A stretch of 64,000 bases of DNA. It comes from an uncultured Clostridia bacterium (GTDB lineage: Bacteria; Bacillota; Clostridia; TANB77; CAG-508). Positions within the stretch are counted from its first letter, which is position 1; each line of letters begins with the position of its first letter. The translations under genes were made by a program, and so were the position numbers. The notes beneath the pieces are model-generated. The model ran no database searches. It saw nothing but the letters and a program-made list of their open reading frames with translations, and was not told where the DNA came from. This document shows positions 29,486 to 39,871 of this stretch, in pieces. The DNA lies in assembly GCA_934121905.1 (NCBI GenBank), contig CAKOVI010000009.1, positions 14,209-78,208 on the forward strand, written 5' to 3'.

Positions 29486-31018
29486 CTATTTTTCTATCAA
29501 ACTTTCTCCTGTCATTTCTTCTGGTTTTTCTATTCCCATTAAATCTAATATTGTTGGTGCTAAATCTGCTAGTTTTCCTTCTTTTAATTTTATATTCTCT
29601 TTTTCAGATATTAAAATTAATGGTACTAAATTTGTAGTATGAGCAGTATGTGGTTCTCCTGTTTTGTAATCTATCATTTGTTCAGCATTTCCATGGTCTG
29701 CTGTTATTAATAGATTTGCTTTTTGTGCGTTTATGGCATCAACTACTTTTCCTACACATTCATCTATTGTTTCTATAGCTTTTATTGCTGCTGGTAAACT
29801 TCCAGTATGACCTACCATGTCTGGATTTGCATAGTTTAATATTATGCAATTATATTTTTTAGAGTTTATTGCATCTACTACCTTTTCTGTTACTTCATAT
29901 GCGCTCATTTCTGGTTTCATATCATATGTTTCAACTTTTGGTGATGGTACTAATATCCTGTCTTCTCCTTCATATTGTTTTTCTTCTCCACCATTAAAGA
30001 AGAAGGTAACATGTGCGTATTTTTCTGTTTCTGCTATTCTTAATTGTTTTCCACCATTTTTACTTATAACTTCTCCAAGTGTATTCTTTACTGGCTCTTT
30101 TTTGAATGCTATATGAACATTTGGCATTGTTTCATCATAACTTGTGAAACATACAAAATATAGGTTCATTTTCTTTGTTTCGAATTCATTAAATTCTGGG
30201 TCTACTATTGCTCTTGTTATTTGTCTTGCTCTATCTGGTCTAAAGTTAAAGAATATTACTGAGTCTCCATCTTCTATTGTTGCAACTGGTTTATCTCCAT
30301 TCATTATTACTGTTGGTTCTACAAATTCGTCAAATACTTCTTTTTGATATGAGCTTTCTATTGCATTTATTGCAGTTCCTGCTGTTTCTCCTTTTCCGAA
30401 CACAAGAGCATCATATGCTTTTTGCTCTCTATTCCAACGTTTATCTCTATCCATTGCATAAAATCTTCCAGATAAACTTGCAATTTTTCCTACACCTTTT
30501 TCTTTCATTTTTTCTTCTAGTTCTTGTATATAGTTTTCAGCTGATGCTGGTGGTGTGTCTCTTCCATCTAAGAAACAATGTACATATACGTTTTCAAAGT
30601 CTCTTCTTTTTGCCATTTCTAATAGTCCATATAGGTGTCTATTATGGCTATGAACTCCACCATCTGATACTAGTCCTAATATGTGTAGTTTTGAATTGTT
30701 TTTCTTGCAATTTTCTATTGCATTTATAAATTCTTCGTTACTGAAGAAATCTCCATCTTCTATTGATTTTGTTATTCTTGTTAGTTCTTGGTATACTACT
30801 CTTCCTGCTCCTATATTTGTGTGACCCACTTCAGAGTTTCCCATTTGTCCTTCTGGTAATCCTACTGCTAGCCCACTTGCTGCAATTTTTGTTGTTGGGT
30901 ATTTTTTCATAAGTTTGTCAATGTTTGGTTTGTTTGCTAATTTTACTGCATTTCCTTCTTTATTATTATTTTCCCCAAATCCATCTAATATCATAAGCAT
31001 TGTTAATTTACTATCCAT
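29486..31018 (-). CDS. gpmI: 2,3-bisphosphoglycerate-independent phosphoglycerate mutase
   Basis: Manganese-dependent interconversion of 3- and 2-phosphoglycerate. 510 residues. Metal and phosphoserine motifs: [18 protein letters not shown] (catalytic Ser), [24 protein letters not shown] and [11 protein letters not shown]. Length is typical of iPGM. It lies between tpiA upstream and the yezG-like gene downstream. A GAAAGAGGGAAAG stretch precedes the ATG. Confidence 0.97.
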   Translation of the reverse strand: MDSKLTMLMILDGFGENNNKEGNAVKLANKPNIDKLMKKYPTTKIAASGLAVGLPEGQMGNSEVGHTNIGAGRVVYQELTRITKSIEDGDFFSNEEFINAIENCKKNNSKLHILGLVSDGGVHSHNRHLYGLLEMAKRRDFENVYVHCFLDGRDTPPASAENYIQELEEKMKEKGVGKIASLSGRFYAMDRDKRWNREQKAYDALVFGKGETAGTAINAIESSYQKEVFDEFVEPTVIMNGDKPVATIEDGDSVIFFNFRPDRARQITRAIVDPEFNEFETKKMNLYFVCFTSYDETMPNVHIAFKKEPVKNTLGEVISKNGGKQLRIAETEKYAHVTFFFNGGEEKQYEGEDRILVPSPKVETYDMKPEMSAYEVTEKVVDAINSKKYNCIILNYANPDMVGHTGSLPAAIKAIETIDECVGKVVDAINAQKANLLITADHGNAEQMIDYKTGEPHTAHTTNLVPLILISEKENIKLKEGKLADLAPTILDLMGIEKPEEMTGESLIEK

Positions 31019-31089
31019 AAAATTCTTTCCCTCTTTCTTATTTTTTTAAGTCTTACTTATGGAGATTTTGCCATTATTTAAAATGTCTT

Positions 31090-31842
31090 TTATTTATTGT
31101 AGTTTACTATTTTTTCAAAGGTTTCTGCTTTTAAACTTGCTCCACCTATTAAGCCTCCATCTATATCTGACATTTCTAATAATTCTTTGGCATTTTCTGG
31201 TTTCATACTTCCACCGTATTGTATTATAACTCTTTCAGCCACGTTTTGTCCATAGATTTTGGAAATTTCGTCTCTTATTTTTTTGCATGCATCATTTGCA
31301 TCTTCTTTTGTTGCTGTTTTTCCTGTTCCTATTGCCCAGATTGGTTCATATGCTATTATTGTGTTTGCTACTTGTTCTTCTGTTAATCCTTCCAAAGCTT
31401 TTTTAGTCTGCTCTGTTATTATGTCATATTGAATGCCTGCTTCTCTTTGCTCTAATGTTTCGCCAACACATACTATTGGTTTTAGGTTATTTAAAAATGC
31501 TGCTTTTATTTTTTTGTTTACTGTTTCATCTGTTTCTGCAAAATATTGCCTTCTTTCAGAGTGACCTATTATTACATATTGTACTCCTATTGATTTTAAC
31601 ATTTTTCCAGAAACTTCTCCCGTATATGCTCCTTTTTCTTCAAAGTGCATATTTTGAGCACCTATTTTTATATTTGTATCTTGTGCTGCAAGTAAACTGT
31701 AAAATAAATCTGTGTATGGTACACATAGTATTACTTCATTTTCCGTTTTCTTTACAAGTGGTGCTAATGCTGCTATCATTTCCATTGCTTCATTTGGAAG
31801 CATATTCATTTTCCAGTTTCCTGCAATTACTTTTTTTCTCAT
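31090..31842 (-). CDS. tpiA: Triosephosphate isomerase
   Basis: Interconverts dihydroxyacetone phosphate and glyceraldehyde 3-phosphate. About 250 residues from MRKKVIAGNWKMN. Catalytic residues: Asn/Lys in AGNWKMN, His in IIGHSERRQ and Glu in AYEPIWAIGTGK. The open frame starts at 31869, but AAAGGAAGG eight bases before 31842 fixes the start. In the glycolytic cluster, upstream of gpmI. Confidence 0.96.
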   Translation of the reverse strand: MRKKVIAGNWKMNMLPNEAMEMIAALAPLVKKTENEVILCVPYTDLFYSLLAAQDTNIKIGAQNMHFEEKGAYTGEVSGKMLKSIGVQYVIIGHSERRQYFAETDETVNKKIKAAFLNNLKPIVCVGETLEQREAGIQYDIITEQTKKALEGLTEEQVANTIIAYEPIWAIGTGKTATKEDANDACKKIRDEISKIYGQNVAERVIIQYGGSMKPENAKELLEMSDIDGGLIGGASLKAETFEKIVNYNK

Positions 31843-31882
31843 ATTTACAAGCCTTCCTTTCGCTTTCAATTATTTTCTATAA

Positions 31883-32467
31883 TCAGATTATATCTGCAGT
31901 TTCTCTTAAAATTCTTCTTAAAGTTTCTTTTTTTATAATTTCTATTAATTTATTTTTAGAATCCTCAGTATAATCATTTATAAATTCATAATCAAATTGT
32001 TTTCTTAAATCATCATTTTGTGAATATTCTTTAATATGTTCGTCTATTTCTTGTAGTCTCGCCTCTTCCGCATCTTTAGGTAAGTTCCTATTTTTTAATT
32101 CTTTTTTAGCTCTTTTAACATCATAAGGAATAATATATATTGAAAAAATATTTCGAGCATGTCTTTTTATATCATATATTCTATTATAATGGACTTCTGT
32201 TACTAGATTTTCATTAGATTCAAGTAATTCTTTTCTGTATCCATATTTTGCCCCAAGAAATTCAAAATTTGCTGTAATTTCATTTGTCTTCACTTTTTTC
32301 TCAAATTCTTCATCACTTACAAATTCTTTATCAATTCCTGCAATTTCTCCTGTTCTCTTTTTTCTAGTAGTTACTATCACTAAATTTTTAAATCCAAGTT
32401 CTTTAGCTATTGCATCCTTAAAAAACGACTTTCCTGTACCTGTTATTCCTGATAACGTTACTATCAT
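31883..32467 (-). CDS. Guanylate-kinase-like P-loop protein
   Basis: 194 residues. P-loop GITGTGKSFF, then TTRKKRTGEIAGIDKEFVSD and FLGAKYGYRKELLE. These match in order the phosphate loop, GMP-binding TTRxxRxGE segment and YG motif of guanylate kinases. The C-terminal third is divergent and rich in Glu and Lys. It may be a true Gmk paralogue or a nucleotide/nucleoside kinase of altered specificity. Its start overlaps the stop of the Nudix gene (ATGA), so the pair is translated together. Both are inserted in the glycolytic cluster between pgk and tpiA. Confidence 0.75.
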   Translation of the reverse strand: MIVTLSGITGTGKSFFKDAIAKELGFKNLVIVTTRKKRTGEIAGIDKEFVSDEEFEKKVKTNEITANFEFLGAKYGYRKELLESNENLVTEVHYNRIYDIKRHARNIFSIYIIPYDVKRAKKELKNRNLPKDAEEARLQEIDEHIKEYSQNDDLRKQFDYEFINDYTEDSKNKLIEIIKKETLRRILRETADII

Positions 32468-33063
32468 TTTTGTTCTCCTCTTTTTTGAATATCTTTTTCT
32501 CCATAATAAATTTGTTTAATTTTCTCAAAAATTTTGCTATAATCATAGTTTTTTGGAAATTTGGTTCTTCCACTTTTTATAAGCTCAAAAGCTTCTTCTA
32601 AAGGTAGCCATACAATTTTATCAATTTCTTCTTTTTGAATTTCTACTTTTGAAGACTGTCTTTTTAAACAGTAAAATGTTATAAAGAATTTTTTTATTTT
32701 TCCTTTGCTTTCAAATCCCAAAGGTACACCTTGTGGTGTAACTTTTATAACATTCATTGCTTCTTCTAGTTCTATTCCTAATTCTTCCCTTAGTTCTCTT
32801 ATCATTGCTTGAGTTTCTGTTTCTCTATCATCTAAATGACCTGAGCACAAATCCTTTTTTCCAGGGGTAAGGCCTTTATTTGCTCTTACCTCTATTAAAG
32901 CTTCTCCTTTTTCGTTTATGACAAAACAAGTTACTCCTTTTAGCCATTCATTTTCTGTTAATGTTTTTTCTTCTGCTTTTTCTATTATTCTTTTTAATTC
33001 ACCATTTTCATCATATACTCTATATGTTTCTTTTGATACTCCAGATATTCTTTGATTTTTCAT
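32464..33063 (-). CDS. Nudix hydrolase
   Basis: 199 residues. A complete Nudix box is present: G in GHLDDRE, then REL and EELGI. Nudix proteins hydrolyse nucleoside diphosphates linked to another group. The N-terminal 45 residues (YRVYDENGELKRIIEKAEE) resemble the extension of isopentenyl-diphosphate-isomerase-like or NUDT-type members, so substrate cannot be assigned. Its stop overlaps the start of the guanylate-kinase-like gene. Upstream lies repeat R11 and then pgk. Confidence 0.88.
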   Translation of the reverse strand: MKNQRISGVSKETYRVYDENGELKRIIEKAEEKTLTENEWLKGVTCFVINEKGEALIEVRANKGLTPGKKDLCSGHLDDRETETQAMIRELREELGIELEEAMNVIKVTPQGVPLGFESKGKIKKFFITFYCLKRQSSKVEIQKEEIDKIVWLPLEEAFELIKSGRTKFPKNYDYSKIFEKIKQIYYGEKDIQKRGEQK

Positions 33064-33087
33064 ATAATTTCTACTGCCTTTCTTTTT

Positions 33088-33180
33088 GCCCCAAATGAAC
33101 CGGTTCTTTTTGTGCCATTTTCCCCATTAGGACCGGTTCTTTTTGTGTCCGTGCCCAAAAAGAACCGGTCCATTTGTGCC
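33088..33180. repeat. REP-like composite R11
   Basis: Three copies of the GAACCGGTTCTTTTTGTG-type core in 93 bp: two direct and one inverted (AAAAAGAACCGGTCC). It lies between pgk and the Nudix gene. Confidence 0.88.
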
Positions 33181-33192
33181 TATTTGCATTTT

Positions 33193-34377
33193 TTATTTAT
33201 CCATCAATGCTTCTATTCCTGGTAACCTCTTTCCCTCTAAGAATTCAAGCGAAGCTCCACCACCAGTAGAGATGTGAGTCATTTTGTCAGCTAAACCTGC
33301 TTTTTCAACAGCTGCTGCTGAATCTCCTCCACCAATTATTTTTATCGCATCAATATCTCCTAATGCTTTTGCAATTTCATTTGTTCCAACTGCAAATTGG
33401 TCAAATTCAAATACACCAAGAGGTCCATTCCATACTATTGTTTTTGCGTTTTGTAGTTCTTCTTTATATAATTTGATTGTTTCTTCTCCAATGTCTAAAC
33501 CTTCCCAGCCATCAGGTATTTCTGTTGATTTTACAGTTTTAGATTCTGTATCTGGTTTAAACTCTTTTCCTATTTTGTTATCTATTGGAAGTAAGAATTT
33601 AACTTTCTTTTCTTTTGCTTTTTCCATTATTTCTAGTGCTAGGTCGCATTTATCTTCTTCACATAAAGAATCTCCAACACTGTATCCTTGTGCTTTAAAG
33701 AATGTATATGCCATTCCTCCACCTATGATTAAAGTGTCTACTTTTTCTAGTAAGTTTTCTATTACTCCTATTTTATCAGATACTTTTGAACCACCTAAAA
33801 TTGCAACAAATGGTCTTTCTGGATTTTCTAGAGCTTCTCCTAAGAATTTTAATTCTTTTTCTATTAAAAATCCTGATACTGCTGGTAAATATTTTGTAAC
33901 TCCTTCTGTTGATGCGTGTGCTCTATGAGCTGTTCCAAATGCATCATTGACAAATATTTCTCCAAATGATGCTAATTTTTTAGCAAATTCTGGGTCATTA
34001 TCTGTTTCTTCTCTATGGAATCTTACATTTTCTAGTAATAATACTTCCCCGTTTTTTAGGTTTTCTGCTTTGTTTTTCGCATCCTCACCAATTACATCTT
34101 CTGCCATTATTACTTCTTGTCCAAGTAATTTTGATAGTTCTTTTGCAACTGGTTTTAGAGAATATTCTGGTTTAAATTCTCCTTTTGGTCTTCCTAAATG
34201 TGAGCATAATATTACCTTACAATTTTGCTCTAATAAGTATTTTATAGTAGGTAAAGCTGCCACTATTCTTCTATTGTCTGTAATATTTTTATTTTCGTCC
34301 ATTGGTACATTGAAGTCACATCTTACCAATACCTTTTTGTCTTTTAAATCTATATCTTTAATTGTTTTTTTATTCAT
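33193..34377 (-). CDS. pgk: Phosphoglycerate kinase
   Basis: Makes ATP from 1,3-bisphosphoglycerate. 394 residues. Motifs: [64 protein letters not shown] and the C-terminal [22 protein letters not shown]. Length is typical. AAGGAATGAG precedes the ATG. It follows gapA with a strong hairpin and repeat R12 in between, so read-through from the gap promoter may be reduced. Confidence 0.97.
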   Translation of the reverse strand: MNKKTIKDIDLKDKKVLVRCDFNVPMDENKNITDNRRIVAALPTIKYLLEQNCKVILCSHLGRPKGEFKPEYSLKPVAKELSKLLGQEVIMAEDVIGEDAKNKAENLKNGEVLLLENVRFHREETDNDPEFAKKLASFGEIFVNDAFGTAHRAHASTEGVTKYLPAVSGFLIEKELKFLGEALENPERPFVAILGGSKVSDKIGVIENLLEKVDTLIIGGGMAYTFFKAQGYSVGDSLCEEDKCDLALEIMEKAKEKKVKFLLPIDNKIGKEFKPDTESKTVKSTEIPDGWEGLDIGEETIKLYKEELQNAKTIVWNGPLGVFEFDQFAVGTNEIAKALGDIDAIKIIGGGDSAAAVEKAGLADKMTHISTGGGASLEFLEGKRLPGIEALMDK

Positions 34378-34426
34378 AATAAATTCTCATTCCTTTCAAG
34401 CTTTAAATTAAACTTTTTATTTAATT

Positions 34427-34472
34427 AAAAGCTAGGTGGCAGGCATTTTTTGTTTGCCACCCTCTAGCTTTT
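34427..34472 (-). terminator. Hairpin between gapA and pgk
   Basis: Stem AAAAGCTAGGTGGCA with TGCCACCCTCTAGCTTTT (three-base bulge), loop of about 13 nt, followed on the minus strand by TTTTAATTAAAT. It could lower pgk expression relative to gapA. Confidence 0.7.
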
Positions 34473-34483
34473 CTTTTTTGTCC

Positions 34484-34532
34484 ATTTGGGACCGGTTCTT
34501 TTGTGAACATGTTCATAAAAGAACCGGTCCCA
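34484..34532. repeat. REP-like palindrome R12
   Basis: Arms TTTGGGACCGGTTCTTTTG and AAAAGAACCGGTCCCAAA around GTGAACATGTTCAT. One arm is the same as the half unit R14 at 52161-52190. Confidence 0.92.
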
Positions 34533-34541
34533 AAAAGTACA

Positions 34542-35561
34542 TTATTTTTCAAGTTCTGCAAAATATTTGATTGTTCTAACCATTTGGCTAGTATATGAAT
34601 TTTCGTTATCATACCAAGAAACAACTTGAACTTGATATGTGTCATCATCTAATTTTTGTACCATTGTTTGAGTTGCATCAAATAATGAACCATATCTCAT
34701 TCCTATAACGTCTGAAGATACTAATTCTTCTTCTGTGTATCCAAATGATTCATTTGAAGCTGCTTTCATAGCTGCATTTATTGATTCAACTGTTATATCA
34801 TGTCCTTTTACAACTGCTACTAATATTGTTGTAGATCCTGTTGGAACTGGAACACGTTGAGCCGAACCTATTAATTTTCCATTTAGTTCTGGAATAACTA
34901 ATCCAATTGCTTTAGCTGCTCCTGTTGAGTTAGGAACGATGTTTACAGCTGCTGCTCTTGCTCTTCTTAGATTTCCTTTTCTGTGTGGACCATCTAGTAA
35001 CATTTGGTCTCCTGTATAAGCATGTATTGTTGACATTATACCAGACTCTATAGGTGCATAATCATTTAGTGCTTTAGCCATTGGTGCTAAGCAGTTTGTT
35101 GTGCATGATGCTGCAGATATTATTTTGTCTTCTGGTGTTAAGATATCTTGATTTACATTGTAAACTACTGTTGGTAAATCTTTTCCAGCTGGTGCTGATA
35201 TTACAACTCTTTTTGCTCCTGCATTGATATGTGCCATAGCTTTGTCTTTTGATGTGTAGAATCCTGTGCATTCTAATACTACATCTACTCCGATTTCTCC
35301 CCATGGTAATTCATTTGCATCTGCTTTTGCATATATTTTTATAGTTTTTCCATCAACTGTTATTGAATCTTCTCCTGCTACTACTGTGTCTGCTTTTTCG
35401 TATCTTCCTTGTGCAGAATCATATTTTAATAGATGTGCTAGCATTGATGGGCTTGTTAGGTCGTTTATTGCAACGATTTCATACCCTTCTGCTCCAAACA
35501 TTTGTCTAAATGCTAGACGTCCTATACGTCCAAATCCATTAATGGCTACTTTTACTGACAT
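34542..35561 (-). CDS. gapA: Glyceraldehyde-3-phosphate dehydrogenase
   Basis: NAD-dependent oxidation and phosphorylation of glyceraldehyde 3-phosphate. 339 residues. [13 protein letters not shown] nucleotide loop, catalytic Cys in [12 protein letters not shown], His in [10 protein letters not shown] and [13 protein letters not shown] near the end. Length is typical. AAAGGAGGAA lies before the ATG. First gene of the glycolytic cluster, with its own consensus promoter at 35644-35672. Confidence 0.97.
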   Translation of the reverse strand: MSVKVAINGFGRIGRLAFRQMFGAEGYEIVAINDLTSPSMLAHLLKYDSAQGRYEKADTVVAGEDSITVDGKTIKIYAKADANELPWGEIGVDVVLECTGFYTSKDKAMAHINAGAKRVVISAPAGKDLPTVVYNVNQDILTPEDKIISAASCTTNCLAPMAKALNDYAPIESGIMSTIHAYTGDQMLLDGPHRKGNLRRARAAAVNIVPNSTGAAKAIGLVIPELNGKLIGSAQRVPVPTGSTTILVAVVKGHDITVESINAAMKAASNESFGYTEEELVSSDVIGMRYGSLFDATQTMVQKLDDDTYQVQVVSWYDNENSYTSQMVRTIKYFAELEK

Positions 35562-35643
35562 ATTAAATTCCTCCTTTAAACATACTTTTGTCTATGTATG
35601 TTTTTTACATTTTTGTTTATTGTTGCCTTTTTCAGGCAAATTT

Positions 35644-35672
35644 ATTCTATAACAAGTTAAAAAATATTTCAA
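35644..35672 (-). promoter_or_regulatory. Probable sigma-A promoter of the gap cluster
   Basis: TTGAAA, 17-bp spacer, TAGAAT on the minus strand. The leader of about 80 nt contains two small inverted repeats (GCCTGAAAAAGGC and AACATAC/GTATGTT) before the ribosome-binding site. Confidence 0.7.
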
Positions 35673-35804
35673 GGGGTTTGAGAGATTTTTTAAGGCTATT
35701 TTTTTACTTTTTTCGATACTTGTGATAGATTTCGACAAATTTTATATTTATTTTGTTATATAATTTTAGCTAAGGTCTTTTGATCTTAGATTGGAGGTGT
35801 TTTA

Positions 35805-35936
35805 ATGCCAAAAAATCGAAAGAAAAGGAAAACTTTTAGTATTGATAAATTTTTACATATTATGTTTAAACGCTTAAAAAATATTTATTGCATTTTAAAA
35901 GTTATTAAAGATATTTTTTGGCTTTTCCAAAAATAA
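35805..35936 (+). CDS. Small basic peptide (43 aa), unknown
   Basis: An open frame of 43 codons: MPKNRKKRKTFSIDKFLHI and so on, ending DIFWLFQK. It has a strong GGAGGTG seven bases before ATG, an AT-rich promoter-like region upstream (TATAAT at about 35757) and an intrinsic terminator 5 bp after the stop, so it looks like a real single gene. The N-terminus is very basic and the rest is a mixed hydrophobic/basic helix. The leader carries the inverted repeat CTAAGGTC/GATCTTAG. A membrane-active or RNA-binding peptide is conceivable, but nothing shows which. Confidence 0.65.
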   Translation: MPKNRKKRKTFSIDKFLHIMFKRLKNIYCILKVIKDIFWLFQK

Positions 35937-35940
35937 AAAA

Positions 35941-35967
35941 ACAGGCATTCCCAGTGCCTGTTTTTTT
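35941..35967 (+). terminator. Intrinsic terminator of the small peptide gene
   Basis: Stem AACAGGCA / TGCCTGTT with a six-base loop and a run of seven T. It directly follows the 43-codon gene. Confidence 0.85.
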
Positions 35968-36121
35968 GATAATTTTCATTATCCGGTCTTTTAATCTCCT
36001 TTGGAGATTTATGTGTTTTAATGCCAATTTCATATTTATAATACTATATTTTCTTTAAATTTGCAACAAAAAATAATAAATTCTTCAAAAAATCGTTCAA
36101 CATTTTTCGACATTTGTTTTC
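35968..36121. other. Gene-free spacer with a degenerate copy of the peptide-gene leader
   Basis: No gene seen. It contains GGTCTTTTAATCTCC, a small hairpin ATCTCCTTTGGAGAT and then TGTTTTAATGCCA. The last is identical to the start region of the 43-codon gene at 35805 and is followed by a frame that stops after a few codons. Confidence 0.55.
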
Positions 36122-37504
36122 TTAAAAATTGATTCTCTCTTTTATCCAATTTTCAACTTCATCAATTGAAATTCTGACTTGCTCCATTGTATCTCTATCT
36201 CTAATAGTAACTTGATTATCCTCTAATGTATCAAAATCAACAGTTACACAATATGGAGTTCCGATTTCATCTTCTCTTCTATAACGTTTTCCAATTGAAC
36301 CTGTTTCATCATAATCACACATAAATGTTTTAGATAATTTCTCATGTAATTCCATAGCTTTTCCAGACAATTTTTTAGATAAAGGCAAAACTGCTAATTT
36401 GTATGGAGCTAAAGCTGGATGTAAATGTAAAACTGTTCTTGTATCTCCTTCGGCAATTTCTTGTTCATCATATGCGTTACATAGGAACATTAATATTAAT
36501 CTATCTACACCTACTGATGGTTCTATTACAAATGGAACATATTTTTCACCTGTGTCTGGGTCTTGATATGTAAGGTCTTGTTTTGTTGCTTCCATATGTC
36601 TTGATAGGTCATAGTTTGTTCTATCTGCAATTCCCCAAACTTCTCCCCAGCCAAATGGGAATCTATATTCTATATCTGCTGTTGCTTTGCTATAGAATGA
36701 TAGTTCTTCTTTTGTATGGTTTCTAAATCTTACATCTTCTTCTTTTGCACCAAGTGATATTAGGAAGTTATGGCAATATTCTTTCCAGTATTCATGCCAT
36801 TCTAAGTCTGTATCTGGTTTGCAGAAAAATTCTATTTCCATTTGTTCAAATTCACGTGTTCTGAATATGAAGTTTCCTGGTGTTATTTCGTTTCTGAATG
36901 CTTTTCCTTGTTGACATATTCCCATTGGTAATTTTCTTCTTGTTGTTCTAAGTACATTTTTGAAGTTTACAAATATTCCTTGTGCTGTTTCTGGACGTAG
37001 ATATATTTCAGATTTTGCATCTTCTGTAACTCCTTGGAATGTTTTGAACATTAGGTTGAATTTTCTGATTGATGTATAATTTAGTTTTCCACAGTTTGGA
37101 CATACTATATTGTTATCATTTATATATTTTACTGTTTCTTCATCTGACCATCCATCTGCTATTACATCTTTTCCATTTTTTGCAGCCCATTCTTCTATTA
37201 ATTTGTCTGCTCTATGTCTTGTCTTGCATTCTTTACAATCTATTAAAGGGTCTGAAAAGCTTGCTACATGTCCTGTTGTTACCCATACTTGAGGATTCAT
37301 TAATATGCTACTATCTAATCCTACATTGTATTTGTTTTCTTGTACCATCTTTTTCATCCATGCTTTTTTTATGTTATTTTTTAATTCCACTCCTAGTGGT
37401 CCGTAATCCCATGTATTTGAAAGTCCACCATATATATCTGAACCTGGATAAACATATCCTCTTGCTTTGCATAGGTTAACTATTTTTTCCATTGAATCTA
37501 GCAT
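36122..37504 (-). CDS. glyS: Glycyl-tRNA synthetase, single-chain dimeric type
   Basis: Class II synthetase for tRNA-Gly. 460 residues. Start region [20 protein letters not shown], zinc-binding CKECKTRH and CPNCGKLNY, motif 2 region [13 protein letters not shown] and [14 protein letters not shown], motif 3 near GVDRLILM, and a C-terminal anticodon-binding domain. It is the eukaryote/archaea-like alpha2 type found in many firmicutes, not the alpha2beta2 type. There is no T-box in its short upstream gap. Its product, Gly-tRNA(UCC), would be the tRNA that reads GGA at the proposed CGG frameshift sites. Confidence 0.96.
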   Translation of the reverse strand: MLDSMEKIVNLCKARGYVYPGSDIYGGLSNTWDYGPLGVELKNNIKKAWMKKMVQENKYNVGLDSSILMNPQVWVTTGHVASFSDPLIDCKECKTRHRADKLIEEWAAKNGKDVIADGWSDEETVKYINDNNIVCPNCGKLNYTSIRKFNLMFKTFQGVTEDAKSEIYLRPETAQGIFVNFKNVLRTTRRKLPMGICQQGKAFRNEITPGNFIFRTREFEQMEIEFFCKPDTDLEWHEYWKEYCHNFLISLGAKEEDVRFRNHTKEELSFYSKATADIEYRFPFGWGEVWGIADRTNYDLSRHMEATKQDLTYQDPDTGEKYVPFVIEPSVGVDRLILMFLCNAYDEQEIAEGDTRTVLHLHPALAPYKLAVLPLSKKLSGKAMELHEKLSKTFMCDYDETGSIGKRYRREDEIGTPYCVTVDFDTLEDNQVTIRDRDTMEQVRISIDEVENWIKERINF

Positions 37505-37589
37505 TTTCTTTTCCCTCTTTCTTCTCTTTTTTTGATGTTTTTAAGTTTATCATATTTTTCATTTCTTATCAAGCATTATCTATAATTTT

Positions 37590-38879
37590 CTAAAAATTTT
37601 TGCAGGCTTTTACTTTGATTATTTGCCTATCTTTTACTTTTTCTATTTTGTAGGTTACCTTTTCTGTTTCTACTATTGGTTTTTCTCCATCTTTTGGAAT
37701 TCTATCTAGTTTTTTTATTAAATATCCTCCTAATGTATCTACATCTTCTTCATCTATTTCAATATCTAAAAATTTTTCTACATCATATAAAGCAATACTT
37801 GCATCAAATAAAAATGTATTATTATCTATTTTTTTGAACTTGTCTGTTTCTTTATCATATTCGTCATAAATTTCTCCAACAATTTCCTCTAGAATATCCT
37901 CCATTGTTACCATTCCAGCAGTTCCACCATATTCATCTAATATAATTGCAATTTGTTTTTTATCTTTTCTTAATTCTTTGAATAGTTCATTTACCCTTTT
38001 TGTTTCTGATACAAAATATGCTTCTTTTACTAATGATTTTATTTTTGAGTTTTTATTTTTGTTTGAAATCAAAAGGTCTTTTATATATATTATTCCTTTT
38101 ATATTGTCCATATTTTCATCATATACTGGAATTCTACTGTATCTCATGTCCTCAGAAAGTTTTTCTATAACCTCAGCTATTGTCATATCAATATCTAAAG
38201 CGAATATTTTATTTCTTGGAACCATTATCTCTGATACAAATTTATCATTAAATTCAAATACATTATTTATCATTTCTTTTTCTTCTTCTTTAATAGTTCC
38301 TTTTTCTTCTCCAACATCAACCATCATTCTTATTTCTTCTTCTGTAACATTGTCCTCTTCTTCACCTGTTACTCCAAATAGTTTAGATACTAAATTGGTT
38401 GAAAATGTTAAAAATTTAACAAATGGTGCTGTTATAACTGAAATTGTTTTTATTATTCCTATACTTGCAAATGACACTTTTTCATAATATTTCATTGCAA
38501 TTCTCTTTGGCACTAATTCTCCAAATACAAGTGTAAAATATGATAATATTATTGTAATTATTATTATTGATATGCTTTTCCAAGTTGAAATTGATACACT
38601 TGGAAGCCATGTATTTAATACTGGTGCTAGTTTATCTGCAAATGTATCTGATGCAAACGCACTTGATAAAAATCCTGCAAGTGTTACTCCTATTTGTATT
38701 GTTGCTAAAAATTTGCTTGGATTTTTTAGCATATTTTGAATTTTTTTGGCTTTTTTATTTCCTTCTTTTGCTTGTAATTCTATTTTTGCATCATTTAATG
38801 AAATAAACGCAATTTCCGCTGCGGCAAAAAATGCATTTATTAATATTAAAATTACTAAAATTATTATACTTCCTATCAT
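37590..38879 (-). CDS. HlyC/CorC (CNNM-type) transporter-like protein with CBS pair
   Basis: 429 residues. DUF21 membrane domain with four hydrophobic segments (about 1-25, 58-80, 95-120, 130-155), a CBS pair (VPRNKIFALD to KGIIYIKDLL, then IAIILDEYGGTAGMVTMEDILEE) and a C-terminal CorC/HlyC domain. Members transport or sense magnesium or cobalt, or act on related ion homeostasis. Old hemolysin labels are misleading. It lies next to the glycosyltransferase pair, with a 13-bp gap. Confidence 0.88.
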   Translation of the reverse strand: MIGSIIILVILILINAFFAAAEIAFISLNDAKIELQAKEGNKKAKKIQNMLKNPSKFLATIQIGVTLAGFLSSAFASDTFADKLAPVLNTWLPSVSISTWKSISIIIITIILSYFTLVFGELVPKRIAMKYYEKVSFASIGIIKTISVITAPFVKFLTFSTNLVSKLFGVTGEEEDNVTEEEIRMMVDVGEEKGTIKEEEKEMINNVFEFNDKFVSEIMVPRNKIFALDIDMTIAEVIEKLSEDMRYSRIPVYDENMDNIKGIIYIKDLLISNKNKNSKIKSLVKEAYFVSETKRVNELFKELRKDKKQIAIILDEYGGTAGMVTMEDILEEIVGEIYDEYDKETDKFKKIDNNTFLFDASIALYDVEKFLDIEIDEEDVDTLGGYLIKKLDRIPKDGEKPIVETEKVTYKIEKVKDRQIIKVKACKNF

Positions 38880-38892
38880 AAAAGTCTCCTAA

Positions 38893-39801
38893 CTAATATT
38901 TTACTTCTAACATAATTCTTTTAATAAATTGTTTAAAGTTTCTTATTTTTATATTTTTAGCTATTTTTCTTGACTTTAATTCTTTTTCAAACCAAATTTT
39001 ATTTTCTTCGTCTAAATCTGGTATAACTGCAAGTAAAGAATTAGTTGCGAATATTGCTAAATTTTCCTTTGTCACTTTTTTCAGTGGCATTTTTTTTGAA
39101 AATTTTAAGATATTATCAAAGTGAACTAGTTTATCTTGTAATTTCTTTCTTTCCATTTCTTCATTTTGGTTTCTCATTATGCTATTTTGGCTTTGTACAT
39201 AATAATATTCATATTTATTAATAGATACCATTGTATTTGCTTTTAATATCATTAATGGCATTGTTGCAAAATCTTCATGATACATTCCCTTTGGAAATTC
39301 AAGTACTAATTCTTTTTTTATAGCATAATTCCATAAGCAATCTAGTAAGTTATCTTTTCCGAATAATAGGTTAAATCCTTTTTCACCTGAAACTTTATTA
39401 AAAGTATTGCTTTCTTCTTTTTTTAAGATATTTCCATTTTCCTCTACAAATATTGGTTTCCATTTTATTAAATCAATATTTTGATTTATGTATGGTTCAA
39501 TATCTTTTAGTAGTGTTTTTGATATGTAGTCATCACTATCCACAAAAATTATGTACTCTCCAATTGCTTGGTTTACTCCATAATTTCTTGTGTCTGATAC
39601 CCCAGTATTGTCTTTATAAAAATATTTTATTCGTTTATCATTTTTAAATTCTTCTACTCTTTCTTTCAGGTCATCATCAGAACCATCATCTACTACTATT
39701 ATTTCATAATTCTCAGTTGTTCCTTCTTGATTAATTATTGAATTAATTGTTCTTCCTATTGTTTTTCCTGCATTATAGGCTGGTATAATAAAACTTATCA
39801 T
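38893..39801 (-). CDS. Family 2 glycosyltransferase
   Basis: 302 residues. GT-A fold start MISFIIPAYNAGKTIGRTIN, then IIVVDDGSDDD, TRNYGVNQAIGEYIIFVDSDDYI with the DxD metal site (DSDD). The remainder has a helical C-terminal domain typical of surface polysaccharide or teichoic acid transferases. The substrate cannot be assigned. It lies 70 bp downstream of a family 4 transferase, so the two may build the same surface glycan. Confidence 0.88.
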   Translation of the reverse strand: MISFIIPAYNAGKTIGRTINSIINQEGTTENYEIIVVDDGSDDDLKERVEEFKNDKRIKYFYKDNTGVSDTRNYGVNQAIGEYIIFVDSDDYISKTLLKDIEPYINQNIDLIKWKPIFVEENGNILKKEESNTFNKVSGEKGFNLLFGKDNLLDCLWNYAIKKELVLEFPKGMYHEDFATMPLMILKANTMVSINKYEYYYVQSQNSIMRNQNEEMERKKLQDKLVHFDNILKFSKKMPLKKVTKENLAIFATNSLLAVIPDLDEENKIWFEKELKSRKIAKNIKIRNFKQFIKRIMLEVKY

Positions 39802-39871
39802 TTTTTTAATTATCGTCTCCTTTATTTTTATTTGCTATATAATATAACTTTTTTTCATATTTGCCAATAGT

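Noticed and set aside
33284..33928. 214-codon plus-strand open frame
   Set aside because: It lies wholly antisense to pgk, whose motifs are all intact. No start site or family likeness.
34421..34648. Minus-strand open frame of 75 codons at the gapA end
   Set aside because: It overlaps gapA in another frame and reads into repeat R12 and the terminator (GTGSFMNMFTKEPVPN). No ribosome-binding site.
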